NCBI GenBank assembly: GCA_037447655.1
Contig: JBBHKE010002853.1
Location: forward strand, 1 to 62,000
Direction: 5' to 3'
From: Zygnema cylindricum
Taxonomy: Eukaryota; Streptophyta; Zygnematophyceae; Zygnematales; Zygnemataceae
DNA length: 62,000 bases
The position numbers were made by a program, and so were the translations under genes. This document shows, in pieces, positions 9,001-23,516 of the stretch. Position 1 is the first letter of the stretch; each line of letters opens with the position of its first letter. A model generated the notes under the pieces. That model was not told where the DNA came from. It was given only the letters and a program-made list of their open reading frames with translations, and ran no database searches.

Positions 9001-12000
9001 AGTTGAGACCTTCTGTTATACCGGTTTCTAAATTTTCTGGAGGGAATATAGAGATGGGGGAAGGAGGAACAGGAGAGCCAGGTTCTGAGGATGGACAGGA
9101 TAAAGGCGGAAAAGATGGAGAGAAGGGAGGTGAGGATCCTGGAAAGATGGAGATGGAAAATGCATGGCTGAGGTCAGAGCTCGCGGCAGCTATGACTAAC
9201 CTGTATGCATTTCAGCCAGAATTGGAAGCTTCAAGGGAGGGGGAAAGTGTTGTTAGTGATACAGAAAAAGGAGAGTTAAGTCTAAAAGAAATGGCATCAC
9301 GAATGGCAGAAGCATTGAGGCTGAAAGATGTACATGTTGAGCAATTACAGGGGGCTTTGAAAAGCCATCAGGAAAAAATAGGATCATATGAAATCAGAAT
9401 AAAGGAACTGGAAAGGCATTTACAAGGGCTCCAGAGTCAGTTCTCCGCAGTCAGTGGAGGTGGTGCGATTTCTGTAGATGTTACTGACTCGGGTGTGAGT
9501 GAAGGTGTAAGAATAGGTGAAGAATTGGGAGAAGAGGAGACGAGAAGAAGAGGAGAAGTCATAGATGCGGGGAACAGTACAGAGAATGCAGCTGATTTAA
9601 GAGCTTTCCAAAAAAGTGAAGATAACCTTTTGAAGGGAACAGAAGTTTCAGGAGAAATTGGGATTATAGAGGATGCTTCAAAGCAAGAAGTTGTGCAAGA
9701 GAGTCCCAAGGATGATAGTAAGGGAGAGATTTCTTCTTCCGTCCCTAAGGAAAATCCAAGAGGGGCACAAGTCAAAGATGACAATAAGACAAACTCAATG
9801 ACCGATGGAGAACCAATTGTTTGCGATGCGGAAGATGTGGAAAATACAAGCTTAACACTAGACACCGGAGAGAAACCGAATATTGACGTGGATGAAAAGA
9901 CGACAGTAAGTCCAGAGGGGAGGAACCAGGAGAGAGAGGAGGGAGAGGTGGAGAACGAGGTCCAAGAAAAGGCGGAGGCTGCTCAGCTGGCAGGACAGGT
10001 GGCAGAACTACAAGCACTCATTACACAACGAACTTTGGCGTTTAGTCGGGCACAGAATGAGGCAGTGGAAATTCGGGCCCAACTGAAGCATAACCTTGAT
10101 TTATTGAGTGAATGCCAGGTATGTTTTCAATTCCACATTCTATTTTATTCGGTTTTTTGTGTTTTTTTCTCTTTTCCAGTTCCTTTGTTTTCCCTTTTCT
10201 TTGTAGTTGTACATTTAAAACAAGAAAAGCTTGTTTTGTTTTACTCGGAAAGAATTCACAGTCAGAAGTTACCTTTAAGTAATGTTAGTAAATGTACGTT
10301 TATGTGTGTGACAAGTGAACGATACTTTCCGACGTTTACACTGCCCATCGCTGTTAGTGTTAAACATTTAGCAGGCAGTCAAAAGTATTTTTTTTCACTG
10401 CACAGTTTTCGTGACATCTCAATCAAAAGATGCGACCATTACTTTTTGATCGCGTACCTCAAAATAAAATCCGACAGTTGATCATGAACTTAATCCCCTT
10501 TAACTGCCCCAAAAATGTTGAACACTGCACTGCCTGTCGTTATTAGAGTTTATACCACTAATCGATCGCGATTTTTTTTGGGCAATAATCATAAAATGGT
10601 GTTAGCAATACTATGTAAGGGAGTGGACTACAATCTGCCACGTCTCTTTGCATTGAATTAGTGTTATGTATTCTGTTTTTGCATTAGCACTAATAAATCC
10701 TGTTAAAAGACCTTCGAATGTCCTTTGGAAATATGTGAAACCCCCACGATGAAATTCGTTTGGTTGAAGCTCACTTTAATGTTTGGGGGAAGCTTTGACT
10801 ATTGAGGGAATCTGCTATATTGACGAAAATATTTAAAACATTGAAAATTCTTGACATTAAAACGATCCACTTATTGCTGTACTTAGTCCAGTACTTTCGT
10901 GCTATCATACCAAAGTGCACCATTGTACTTGTAAAAAGAAATTAATGTATTTTTTTACCACTGTGACAAGTCTAAAAACTATTTTGCCAGCTGTAACATG
11001 TGCCCACAAAATTTAGGAGACAGGATACTTTAACGTTTGCGATTTAACTTCACGGCAGCGGTGGAACACCTCCACGTGGCCACTGTGAAAAAAATTGGGG
11101 AAATTTGTTTCAACTTTTCTCTTCTCTTGTTCTCCCTCTTTGCTGCGTTTCTCCATTAGATGAACTGTGCCCACATGGAAAACCGTTTACACGAGGCAAG
11201 GGAGGAGGCTCGTACTCAACGTGCTGCGGCGGAAAGAAGGGCTTCTGAGTATAGCGCTATGAGACACCAGAGTGTGAGACTCCGAGGACTTCTCGAGAGA
11301 CTCCAGAGGTGTCTCTCTGGACCAACAGGAGCTTCAGTAGAAGCTCTACGTGCCCTAGCTGCATCGTTGGCAAGGTAGGTCTCTCACTCTCCCTCCCTCC
11401 CTCCCTGACCTCCCTTCTTTCCCCCCTCCCTCCTACCCACCCTCTCTCCCTCCCTGACCTCCCTCCTTCCCTCCCTCCCTCCCACCCACCCTCTCTCCCT
11501 CCCTGACCTCCCTCCTTCCCCCTCTCCCTCTCACCCCCTTTCTTTCATACACACTCCCTTTCTCTCTTTCTCACTCTCTCCCCCCTTTCTTTCATACACA
11601 CACTCCCTTTCTCTCTTTCTTTTCAGGGTGTTTTTGTTGCTTCAGGTTGTTTTTTGTTTGGAAGTGTTTTTTTGTTGTACTTTGTGGTTCCTGTCAGTTT
11701 AGAATGTTTCATGATTTGCCTGAGTTTTTGTGGAAATTGCGGAAAAAACACCTACCACCTTTCATTTTTCAGTGAAGTTGCTTGCTTCTATGGAATTGAG
11801 AAGGCAAGGGTTTTTTTTTTTTTTTTTGCATGTTTTTAAGACGTTTCGTTTTTTGTGGGTAATTTGTTGTGTACTTGCTTGATTGGAAGCAGAGAAGGCA
11901 AGAAGTTTTTTTTTTTTTTTTTCATTCAAGCTTGTGTTTTTATTCTGGTTGGTCATTTGCTTTGTTTTATGATATTGTTTGGTATTCTTTTATTCCGCTG

Positions 12001-15000
12001 TGGTTTTTTTTTGCACTTTCATTTGGGGAGTACTTGCTTTGATTGAATTGAGAAGGCAAGGAATATTTATCCTTAGTTATTTTGTCTATTGTTTTTTGAA
12101 TGGTGATGTTATTTGGCGTAGGTGCTCTTTTTTTTTCGAGTATTATTTTGCTAAGCTTAGTAGGCAATCCCATTCCTAAGGTATACTGGAGATAACATCA
12201 ACCCTGTGAACATAAAATAATTTGAAAATTGTTCATTTGAACTATTTTATTGTTATTGGTTGACAAAAGTTGAAAAGTTTGAGCAATACATGTAAAGTTG
12301 TTCAGTAGTCAGTTTATTGTAACCGTGAAGAACAGGCTGTGAAACTGTTTCCCAAATACAAAAATACAGCGATTTTAACCATTCAACAAAAAAACCGACT
12401 TTGTTTGTTCATAGTCAATGAAACCGTTAAATCATTGTAAATGAAGTTCAAACCTTGTAAATATTGGTGAAAGTTTGATGTTTAGAACTCAAAATAATTA
12501 GTATTGAACTGGGTTCATGTTCATCAGGGTGGATGTTACGATAACACAATTTGAGATTTCTTCCACAATGATTCTGTTGATCTATTTACTTTGATGGTGT
12601 TGTTTCGAAAGCATAAAACTTTTTTTCTCTTAAACTTTCTTCATTGTTTTCACCTTTTCACTTTCTTTCTCTAGTGGTTTTTCACTTCACCACTTACTTC
12701 CTTTTACACTTTTTCTTCTTTCCACTTTCTTTTATGGTTTTTCCCCTTTTTCACTTCCTATGCTTGCATTAATTTGCTTCAATTTTGTCAGTCTTTTATA
12801 CCCTTTTTACGTCATTTTATACCCTTCTATACTCTTCTTTTTTCCCTTCTGGCTTTTTGATCCAAAGAAACTCTCTTATTCACTTTCGTGCGTATGATTT
12901 TTTAGCTCAAGCGAAGGAGTCGGAGGAGAGGGAGAGGGAGGAGAATGGGTACGTGAAACTGTAAAAAATCTTGTAGAAAGGAGTGCTTACCTTTCCGGGT
13001 TGGCTTCGGAAAGAGCTCATTTGTTGGAAAAATGTCTTGCTGCGGATTCGAAAATCGAAGGACTTCGAAATCGATTGAATACCGCAGCTGAAATGTTGCA
13101 AGTTCTTGCTTCAAAACATGAGCGAGCAGAGCAAGCAGCACAGGTTAGTTGGATTTGTTTGAGAATCTGTGAACATATTCCTCTCTTTAATACCCGTTTA
13201 TACCCTACCACACTATGTCCTTTTATACCCTTTTAAATCCTTCCAAGTATTTCATATCCTTTTATACCCATATATATAGCATATACTTTTAATTTGCTGG
13301 CTTTGCAAGCAAAAGTAACCTTTAAATTCATTTTTGTATGTGTATTTTTTCCAGTAACTTTTTTCATCGTAAGTGTTTCGGCAGTAGTTATTTATTAAAT
13401 CCGTTTAATGTGTGGAGTAAGTTTGTTTTATGTTAAAATCGAGTCAAGAGTGAAGAGGCATCTGGTCCTCTAAAATTTTAGCAACCTTAGTGTCGACTAG
13501 CAATTGTTATATACTTGCCAACAAAACCCACAGTAGTCCACTGTGAATCGCTTTTAGCTCTAAAAACACTGATTCTGTGCCTGTTTTTTTTGCCCACCGA
13601 CTACAAAATAGTCTTAATTTCATTGCGTTTTTTTTTAAACCCTGGTTCTTCAGACGGTCTAAAATCAGCCATGTATTTTGGAACTGAGTTAGAGTTAATA
13701 ACACTAATATAAACCCCGCGTTAATAATTTCTTTACTCGAATAACGATTCACGGTGAATCGTAATTAGCTTCAATAACATTAATTTGTTGCCAATTTTTT
13801 TGGCCATTGAACACAAAACAGTTTTAATTAGTGGAATTCTTTTCTTTTTAGTGCTACTTTGGTAAGTTGTCTAAAGTCGTACACCTCGCCCGAATGTATA
13901 TTGAAACTAATAACACAAAAATAAACCCCACACTGTATGTTTTTTAACGTTGGTAACGATTCACATGTACACCGTAAATTGCCTATTTGTAATTAGTTTT
14001 ATTTGAACCCTGTCTTTCTTGCCCCCCGAACACAAAATAGCGTTAGCAATGCTTTTATTTTTTCTCTTAACTTGTACATTCTGTGCCGCTATTAGTGTTA
14101 ACACTAATAGCGATATACGGTGAAGTTCACTATCGTTCATGTCATTTGTACTGGAAATATAATTATTAACACAAACAGTCCTCATACTAATTGTTTCTTA
14201 ACGCTAATAGCGACTCACGGTGTTGTGGTTAACGGTATAATAAACGGGAACTTGTATACACGTTCGGTTTTTTTATCATACGTTTTCTTTTTTTGCTTTT
14301 TTGTTTTTCTACAACCTCGTTGAAAGAATCAAAGTGGTTTATTGAAGTCTTGTTTTCATATTGTTGTTTTTCAAAAGATAACAGTAATTCCGTTTGTTTT
14401 TCTAAGCAGGAGAGAGAGAGTGCAAAAACGTTTTTTGAGTACCTCCAAATCTTGAAAAAGAATGGGAAACTTGTCAAGAGCCTTAGGCTTTGAAGGAATA
14501 AAATGTTTTCTGATTTGTATTCGTTTCGTGTTCATTACTGCAATTATTTCTCCTTTGTCTTTTTAGCTGTTTCAATCTTCCTTTTAAGTTCACGAATTTG
14601 TTTTCTTTTTATCTGCCACCTTCCTCCTCCCTGGCCTTCAAGAATCCCTGTTTTGTTTAACCATATTTTTCTCCTCGATAACCCATTTTGTCTCTTCGTT
14701 AACCGATTTTTCCCCCCGTTTCGTTTTTTTTTTGCAGCTCGGTCGCCAAAAAATATGTTTCACTCGATTTCAAGTTCATGAACTTGCCGCGTTTCTGCCC
14801 GACTCTCAAGGACGATATATTGCCATAAACAAAAACTGCCCAAATTATTTCCTATCCGATGAATCCGTTGCGCTTTTTCGTCAACGGAATCAGTCTTCAC
14901 ATATGTCCTGTATCGTGGGACAAATTGTACACATAGAACGACGTGTGTCGGCTGGTAACCCCGGTCGATTTGACGGAAGCGGAAGCGGAAACCGAAATGG

Positions 15001-15229
15001 GGACAGGAACCAAAATGGGGACGGGAACGGAAACAGAAGCGGGAAAGATACCGTAGCATCGAGGACTCTTTTTGTCGTGGGTAACAGTGACAGTAATTCC
15101 CGGACAACTGAAAATCCATATGATTTGCCTTCTGGTTCACTGTTTTTTGTTGTCACGGTAGCGATGGTACCGGATGTTCTTTCAGTCCCTACTGAATTAT
15201 CTTCTGAGGAAACTTCCTTGCAAAGATGA
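6092..15229 (+). CDS. ATG11: Autophagy-related protein 11, five exons, 1196 aa
   Basis: Exons: 6092-6999, 8381-10118, 11160-11374, 12906-13143, 14738-15229, all GT-AG. They total 3591 nt with no internal stop. ATG11 is a scaffold of the ATG1-ATG13 complex that links the kinase to forming autophagosomes and serves selective autophagy, including mitophagy. The N-terminus (LIHVAQNGRMYELEC) matches the ubiquitin-like fold of plant ATG11. It is followed by the APG17-like helical region (about 100-560; ALPSYERQFKYHLQKGQ, CLAEVVRRKA), a variable acidic region (about 560-830), a coiled coil (NCAHMENRLHEAREEA, about 884-1030), and the C-terminal ATG11 domain (about 1045-1196; FQVHELAAFLPDSQGRYIA, CPNYFLS, IVGQIVHIER). 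Length is close to Arabidopsis ATG11 (about 1150 aa). A Gly/Asn-rich insert (about 1113-1138) is encoded by hexamer repeats. Introns 1 and 4 carry junction copies or TIR elements. Confidence 0.95.
6981..7345 (+). repeat. Tandem copies of the ATG11 exon 1 donor junction
   Basis: The real junction TGCAGTCGCTCAG/GTTAG (GT at 7000) recurs nearly exactly with GT at 7164 (TGCAGTCGCTCAG/GTTAGC) and more decayed with GT at 7310 (CCGTCACTCGG/GTTAGC). The intronic bases that follow are also repeated (TTGCAAGCACC, then ACAATCAC versus ATAATCACC). Spacing is 164 and 146 bp. Confidence 0.85.
8085..8289. mobile_element. Short TIR element in ATG11 intron 1 (family C)
   Basis: The left end TACTGCTCATCTCTATTAGT and the right end ACTAGTCTCGATGAGCAGTGTA are imperfect inverted repeats flanking about 200 bp of AT-rich DNA. 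The same terminal words, in the form CACTGCCCATCGCTATTAG, occur in ATG11 intron 2 and CCMH intron 2. Confidence 0.55.
8276..8391 (+). repeat. Duplicated ATG11 exon 2 acceptor; upstream copy has lost its AG
   Basis: CAGTGTACTTGTTTTGCGGC (8281) and CAGTGTACTTGTTTTGCAGC (8362) are 81 bp apart, each followed by AAGGACTTGG, the first bases of exon 2. The downstream copy is the working acceptor (AG 8379-8380). The upstream copy reads GG at the matching position. Confidence 0.85.
10338..10700. mobile_element. Family C TIR fragments in ATG11 intron 2
   Basis: CACTGCCCATCGCTGTTAGTG (10339) and CACTGCCTGTCGTTATTAGAG (about 10527) resemble the TIR of family C. An internal stretch (GGGAGTGGACTACAA, CACGTCTC) reappears in CCMH intron 2 near 55450. 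Boundaries are approximate. Confidence 0.45.
11375..11630 (+). repeat. CT-rich minisatellite in ATG11 intron 3
   Basis: Pyrimidine-only tandem units with a CCCTGACCTCCCT core repeat about three times, followed by two units containing TTTCTTTCATACACACTCCC. The array starts right after the exon 3 donor. Confidence 0.75.
11780..12066 (+). repeat. Dispersed direct repeats in ATG11 intron 3 (GAGAAGGCAAG units)
   Basis: Three copies of a unit containing GTACTTGCTT..GATTG or GGAATTGAGAAGGCAAG occur near 11785, 11870 and 12028, each followed by a T-rich run. They are separated by about 95 and 160 bp. Confidence 0.6.
13539..14222. mobile_element. Abutting TIR elements in ATG11 intron 4
   Basis: At least three CACCGTG-type termini pairs lie head to tail: CACTGTGAATCGCTTTTAGC (13539) with AACGATTCACGGTG (ends about 13756), CACGGTGAATCGTAATTAG with GGTAACGATTCACATGT (about 13974), and TACACCGTAAATTGCC (13969) with ends at about 14112 (GATATACGGTGA) and 14222 (GCTAATAGCGACTCACGGTG). 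The first two share the terminus GATTCACGGTGAATC. Confidence 0.6.
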
Positions 15230-15770
15230 TTTTCTACTTTTTGCTTTTTCCAAACAAAAAAAAAAGCAAGTTTTGCTTTTCACCTTATTGAGGGTTTTTA
15301 TTTCGTCTGGCGTGTTCATATTCTTTGCCATGTCGTACAAATTGGAAGATAAATTAGTACTTCTTAGTATTCGTGTTCTTTATATGGGAGTCAGGTACAC
15401 TCAAAGTGAGAGAGGAGGGAGAGTGAGAGAAAGATAGTGAGAGAAGAGGGAATGATAATATATTTGTTGGTCGGGGGGTCCATGTAAATCTGTAAATGTG
15501 CTTGGTTTAGTTGCTAGAATGGCTAATTGCCAGTTGTTTTAACAATTGATGAATTTGATTCCTTTGAGTGTTATGGTGGTTGTTTTATTTCTATTTATTT
15601 AATTAATTTTTTTTCGCCCTACTCCTAGTTGCTCCTCTCCCCTCCTCTCCCCTTTTTTGGTTAAAATTTACAACCCTAAATATCGATGGGTTCGCGTTTC
15701 TGTTTCGTAACTTTGGGATGTACTCGAAATGTAGTTTTCGCATCGGAACCTAAAACTTCAATTTGTATTT

Positions 15771-16163
15771 GTTAGTGTTGTACGGGGTCAAAACTTTTTG
15801 CAATAAAATCGATACCGGTTGTATTGGATATTGAATGGTCAAACGGTGAGAAACTGATATCGTCATACAAATAGTACGGAAATTATGTTACGAACAAATT
15901 GTACGAAATGATTATGGAGGTTTAGCAATTGGGAAGGGGGGGGGGGTGTTTTTTAATCTTTTTTCACAATCCGTTCGTACTTGAGTGTAGGGTTATTGCC
16001 GATAGTTATCAAACAGACGTTGTTGTGATGAAAAACCGATACTATCGGATTATTATCAAGACAACACCGGTACCGATGTATTGTGCCATTATATCGATAA
16101 TCGGTAGGCCAAATAAAGGGGCATATCAATTATTGGCAAATGGCTACCAATACAAAACACTAT
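15771..16163. mobile_element. Short TIR element (family E), copy 1
   Basis: The left end TAGTGTTGTACGGG and the right end GGCTACCAATACAAAACACTA are imperfect inverted repeats. The interior is rich in CCGATAC / ATCGGTA words. A second copy of the same size lies at 52258-52655. Each copy abuts a truncated LINE on its right. Confidence 0.55.
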
Positions 16164-16169
16164 TATTTT

Positions 16170-18545
16170 TCATCCGTCTCGTATTTGTGATTTTCTCACG
16201 GAGGTTGTCACCAAACCCAATTGGAGAAAACGCCCTATTGCAGTGGGAGAGGTATTGTACCGATTGGTAGCCCATGCTATTTGCATCCAAGTCCAGCTAG
16301 CCTTCCATGATTGTTTCTCTCCTCACCAGTTCGGGTAGGCAACTTGTAAGGGTTGTGAGGCCGCGGTCCATGGGATTCGAGCCTTGCTGGATGTCCATCC
16401 GGATTGGTCAGTCCTTCAAGTCGATGTTTCTAAAGCATTCGATACAATGGATCGGAATGCCATTTTTTGGTAGCTTATGGTTCCACCTCCGATTATCCAG
16501 ATATTTCCTTTTGTGAGGGCTTTATATTTTTTGGCAGCAGCCTCTTTTTTTCTAGTGATGAAGATTTGGTCTCGCTTTCTTCCACGACCGGCACTCGACA
16601 AGGCGATCCTCTTGGGGGCCCTTGCTCATTACCGGGCCCTCCACGCTTCCACGGCCGCTATCCCTTCTTGCCTCTGTCTTTCAGTTGCGAACGATACAGG
16701 CACTATTGGCCCTTTAAACCAAGTTATACCGACCTATGACTTTTTCAAGGAGCGTTTGGCCAAACTGAACCTTTTAGCCTAACCCTCTAAGTGTGTTGTC
16801 TGGTCCTCTCGTGTTATTCCTCCTTTCACTCACCCTCCAAGCTTTGAGACGACTCTTTCATCCGAAGGCATTCGTGTGTTGGTTTGCATGCTCGGTTGGG
16901 ATCCTTTCATGACCCAATTTCTTGATTCGTTTTTCAAACATATTTGTACCACGTGGACACCCTTCCCAACCTTTCTAATCACCAAGTGGCTTTTGCTCTT
17001 TTGACATGGTGTTTCCCCCACTGGCCTTCCTACCTTACTTGCACTTCCCCTCCCACCCCAACGTTTGTGTCCTCCCGTTCTACCTTTGATTTTCACCTCA
17101 TGGATGTCCTTCACACTTTGTGACACCGTGGAGATTTTGATCACGAGTTTGGGCTCGCAGCCTGCCTTCAAGCCTCTCTTCTTATATTTGCTTGCGGTTC
17201 GGGTTTACTATCGACGACGTTTGTTGATCTTGTTGCCTTTTTGGGAAGTTGATGCCTCCACTATTGTCTCCGGCTTTGTTTTTGAGGACATTCAGGTTCT
17301 TGCTACCGATGTCCCTTGTGTTTCGAACGGTGTGCCCGCCTTCCAACGGTCCCTTTTTGATGCGCCGTGTTATCTTCCTCATGTTGCTATCACCGACCAT
17401 GCTTGCTCTTTCAACTCTTGTTACGACATTTGTTGCGTTGAGCGTGTCCAGTAATCTATTTTTGATTAAGTTGTTGCCGCCATTACAATTGAGCTTCTTG
17501 AGGCACTTCTTTCCGATTCTTTGCATCCCCGCTTTCTCTCTAGTAGTGGACCTGGTTTTGGAGCTTGGCTATAGCTACCCCTATTTTATCCACCCTCCAT
17601 TTCACGCGGGCTCAGTTCACCATGACCCTCAAGTTTCGGCATGGCCTCCTTTAGCCATCTCTCTTGTTTGCTCGTGTGGCCACGTTCTTGTGCTCGACGA
17701 CGTCAATTTGTTTCTTTGCTCCCACAAGGGCAAGTTCATCTAGGCGCACAACACGATTTGTGTCACCATCGCAACTATTGCTTCCAAGGGGGGACTTTAT
17801 GCTCGTCTAGAGGTTTCCCACTTTATTCTTTGGCGTCGGATTGACATTGTATTACTTGATGGTGAGTGTCGCATGTTTGGTGACTTTGTTTTGACGAAGT
17901 CTTCATGCAAACAGCTTGGCATGTTGGTGTGTCTACCAGTGACGCAGTTAGGAAGGGGCGCCATTATGCCCGTTGCGATGTTATCGGTGGCATTATTCCG
18001 ATGGCTGTCACGATATTTTTTTGTTACTTATTAGGGTGTGGTTTTGAGTGAGTTTCTTCGTGCATGTGGTCGGCGCTCGTTCGGGCGTCAGGGACAAGGG
18101 AGCCCTCCTTTTTTAGTTCTTTACCTTCTTTTATGATAAACGTTAATTGTGACCATACAATGGGTGCAAGCTTTTATCCTCCTTCGATAGCCTATCGCAA
18201 TTATGGATCGTCGGCGTGTTTTCTAACTCCCTCCCCGTGCTCCTAGATTCGCGGACTTATGCGGTTGCTTTCCATAGATTTTTAGTTATTTTGGGGTTTG
18301 GTTGAGTTATTATCATTTTCGCACCCTATTCAATTTTCCTTTAGGTGTTTCATTCGGTGTTTACTCCATTTTTTTGTGTTTTTCTTTTCCATAGCATTTT
18401 TATGTATGTTAGTTGTTTTTGCCTTGATTATCAGTTTTGTTTAATCCCTCCACATGTAGTTTTTCAGTTTGAGCTTTGCTTCCTCTTTTTGTTCCCATGG
18501 ACTAAGATGGTTTATCATCCTGCTGCTTAATAAAGTCAGCCCGAT
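16170..18545 (+). pseudogene. Decayed copy of the RLE-type LINE, 5'-truncated
   Basis: The DNA follows the intact LINE at 41994-44926 collinearly (GTCACCAAACCCAAT..., TATTGCAGTGGGAGAGGT, AAGGCGATCCTCTTGGGGG) with many stops and frameshifts. It starts in the reverse-transcriptase domain just before the RPIAVGEVLYRLVA motif and ends with the family's 3' tail, where TTTATCATCCTGCTGCTTAATAAAGTC replaces the usual TTTACCATCGCGCTTTTTAATAAAGTC. It is not functional. Confidence 0.85.
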
Positions 18546-19206
18546 AACTGTATTTGTAATGCTTTCAAATGGTAGAGCACTCAAGGTGATACATTTCCAA
18601 GACCACGTTCCAAACTTCCTTTTCACGAATATGTTTTTACTCTCTCATCCTATATTTTGTCATTTTCCAACTGTGATATTGCGATAGAAGGGTGTGGCTG
18701 CCACTTTTTGATTGCGTGCCACAAATAGAACATCCAATGGTCCATTTCATAGTTCATCGAACCCGAGTTCCCTAAAAATGCTCAGCTCTCATAGCGATAA
18801 GGGGTGGGCGAGGAGCTTGTACAACAATGTTTTTGCTCCCCATTTACGCGAATTGTTTACCATTGTGCTTTCTTAATAAGGTATTTTATTAATTGTAATT
18901 TATTTTTTGGTACTATTGTGGTCCTAGGGGAGGCTATCTCATTCGGGGTCTCCTAGTGAAAACATTTGGGAGGCTCTTCCCTCGGAGAGGTACGTGCATC
19001 CGTAGTTTTTAGGCAAACATATGGATGGTTATAGTTATCATACAGACTGCTTGCCCAAAATGCCATAATGGAGTGCTCCCTCTCTAACTCTCTCCTCTCA
19101 CTCAACTACCCTAAACACAAGAAGACTTATTTCTCCATCTTCACACACTCCCTCTCCCTCCCTCATTTCCACTCTCTTCTACTTTTTTTTTCCCTCTCAC
19201 TTTCAC
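18546..19206. other. No gene recognised
   Basis: Sequence between the LINE relic and the CT microsatellite. I see no conserved coding segment, RNA gene or clear element end. Confidence 0.5.
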
Positions 19207-21135
<1,929 letters not shown>

Positions 21136-21657
21136 TACACCGTGAATCGCTATTAGCGTGTTGGTCGCTAATTGAGGTACCCTGTTTTTTTGGGCAAATT
21201 CTCAAATAGAATTAGACATTCTAAATGTTCCTACACGTTATTTGAGGTGTTCCATAAAATAGGATTCATGACTCTAATATAGTGCCATCGTAAATAGTGT
21301 GGTGTACGGTCTGTCAAAGAAGTACTTTTTTGTACTTTTTCAAGTAGAAAAGTACAAAAAAGATATTCACGCTGTCAAGGAGTCGCGCCAACATGTGATT
21401 GCGTAAATATTTTCCGGCATTCGCGGATGTAAAAAAATAGCGACGGCGTACGAATTGAACAATTTCGTACATGCACATATTTTAGTGTGGAAATATTCTG
21501 CACCGAAATTTTTTACAAAGCAGTTTACAAATTAGAGTATACGAAAAATTAGAATAAAAATTATTTCCAAAAAACCGACATTCCCAATTAGCGTAAATAA
21601 CGCTAATTGTTTCATTACGCTATCTATTTCATTACGCTAATAGCGATTCACGGTGTA
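21136..21657. mobile_element. TIR element family A, copy 1 (522 bp)
   Basis: Perfect 24-bp TIRs starting TACACCGTGAATCGCTATTA at 21136, with the reverse complement ending at 21657. TA flanks both CACCGTG termini. A second copy at 23517-24024 is nearly identical along its whole length. There is no coding potential, so it is non-autonomous. TA duplications suggest Tc1/mariner-type mobilisation; this is inference. Confidence 0.9.
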
Positions 21658-22293
21658 TCGGTATTCAATTGCTACGTGGATATTTTATTATTTTAGCGGA
21701 GTATAGAGCTGACATTTCCGTTCTATGGGCAACACTATTAGTAATCCCCATTTACTCGTCTTTCGTCCAGGTTCTCATGGATTTGGAAGTTTCTTTTGAA
21801 AGCCCCACGTGTTCCAGAATGCTGGTGCGGTACAGTACAGTCCGTACATGGAGCCAATTGTCGGCCGTATACATTGTCTTGACGTGGCGGACAAAAAATT
21901 GGAGCTGGGCTCCCATTGGCACAATTTGCAAGTCAGAAAAACGCCCCGGAAAAAAAGAGCTGCAAAGCTCAATAATTGGACAGCCGCGGGAAATCAGGCG
22001 CGACCTTACATTTTCTTACGCGTGTAACTTGAGAAAAAAAATAACGGGAAAAAAGAAAATTGCCCGTTACATTCTATGAAAAACATTTGTATCCCTACAA
22101 GAGGGAAAATGATTCGTCCATTTTCAAGAAACCATCCCCAAAGAAAAATAGAAGCGCAAAGCAGGAGCAATTTTTTTTTTACCGATAAGTGTTTTTCATA
22201 TATTTATTATTGGCCACGTGGCCATTAGCGAATGCTTGAAATGTTCACACGCTTCGTTCAACGGAGCCATCCATCGCGTCATTTTCCAAAATT

Positions 22294-22511
22294 ACAACTG
22301 TGTATTGCTATTAGGGATAATATGTTTTTCGCCAATTAAAACACCTTTTCTCCGTACACTTTTGTCCGATTTTCAATTTGAGACTGTCAATCGCTAGCTG
22401 AGAATGTTACCTTTCAATCGCAACCGTCAGATCTAAGAACCGACATGTGTGTACGGAGAAAAGATGTTTCTAGAGATGAAAAAACATGAACACTAATAAC
22501 GATTCACGGTG
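22294..22511. mobile_element. TIR element family B, copy 1
   Basis: About 218 bp with ends TGTATTGCTATTAGGG and CTAATAACGATTCACGGTG. Inside are subterminal inverted segments TTTTCTCCGTACAC and GTGTACGGAGAAAAG. The same layout occurs at 22731, 23418 and 26178. Confidence 0.75.
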
Positions 22512-22730
22512 GTACTGTACTGTAGCGTTTTTGACGCGTAAATACTAAATAGGCCCAATAGAGCTAAACCCTAAGAGGCTGCTGGAGCCACTTGCGGACG
22601 ATCCGCAGTACGAATCTTCAAATCGAAATCTTGAATAACGGTTTCTTGATACCGTTAAGGCGAGATTTTGTGCTTTACGCTGATTGGGAGCATGCAGTGC
22701 GCTGTATCTTTATGATGTGGTCCAAAACAA

Positions 22731-22949
22731 CAACCGTGAATCGTAATTAGAGTTAATGTTTTTTTCGTCTTTTTAAAACATATATTATCCGTACACACAT
22801 GTCGGATTGTAGATCTGACGGTTGCGATTGAAATATTATATTCTCAGCTTTTGAATGGCGGTCATAAATTGAAAGTCGGACAAGTGTGTACGGAGAAAAG
22901 ATGTTTTAAGTGGCGAAAAAATGAACCCTAATAGCGATACACGGTGTAC
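22731..22949. mobile_element. TIR element family B, copy 2
   Basis: Ends CAACCGTGAATCGTAATTAG and CCCTAATAGCGATACACGGTG. Internal GTACACACATGTCGGATTG and GGACAAGTGTGTACGGAG can fold back on each other. 219 bp, non-coding. It is followed by a GTACAGTAC-rich palindromic stretch (22945-22986). Confidence 0.85.
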
Positions 22950-23516
22950 AGTACATCACAGTACAGTACAGTCCTGTACTGTACCTCTCTATTTAGCCGT
23001 GAAACTCAAACTCAAAAGAAAGGGCAGGACATACTGTAGCGAATCGCCGTTTGGGCAGGACTTGAAAAACATTGTTCGCCTCATAGTGACGTCACCACCT
23101 TTTCGCGGCACCGTTGGTCTGTCTCGGAAAAATACACTGCTTTTACTTCGGAGTTTTAAAGTTTTTTTAAAGTTGTTCCGACAAGTTTTCCGAAAACTAA
23201 TCGGTGCACAAACATCCGTACATTATTCGAACGTCTCTGTTGTGGTCGTCAAAAAAGCTCGTGTCAACACGTGTATGCTGACATCTTCTGGGGTAGATAT
23301 TCTCTAGTCGCGGTAGATTTTCCTCTTAGGATTTTAGGAAACGGACATATTGTACAGCTTCTTACATTTCGATTCGTACTATCATTTCGTACAGCCGACA
23401 ACACAAATCATATGAACTACACCGTGTATCGTTATTAGTGTTAATAATTTTTGCCACTCAAAACATTTTTCTCCGTACACAATTGTCGGATTTTCAAGTT
23501 GAAACCGCCAATCGGA

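Noticed and set aside
16220-16270. A tRNA or other small RNA gene in the LINE relics or gaps
   Set aside because: I looked for GTTCRANNC-type T-arm boxes and cloverleaf pairing across the window and found none convincing.
21669-22079. 136-residue plus-strand frame between two TIR elements
   Set aside because: No motif, and lies in a transposon-rich gap; likely chance.
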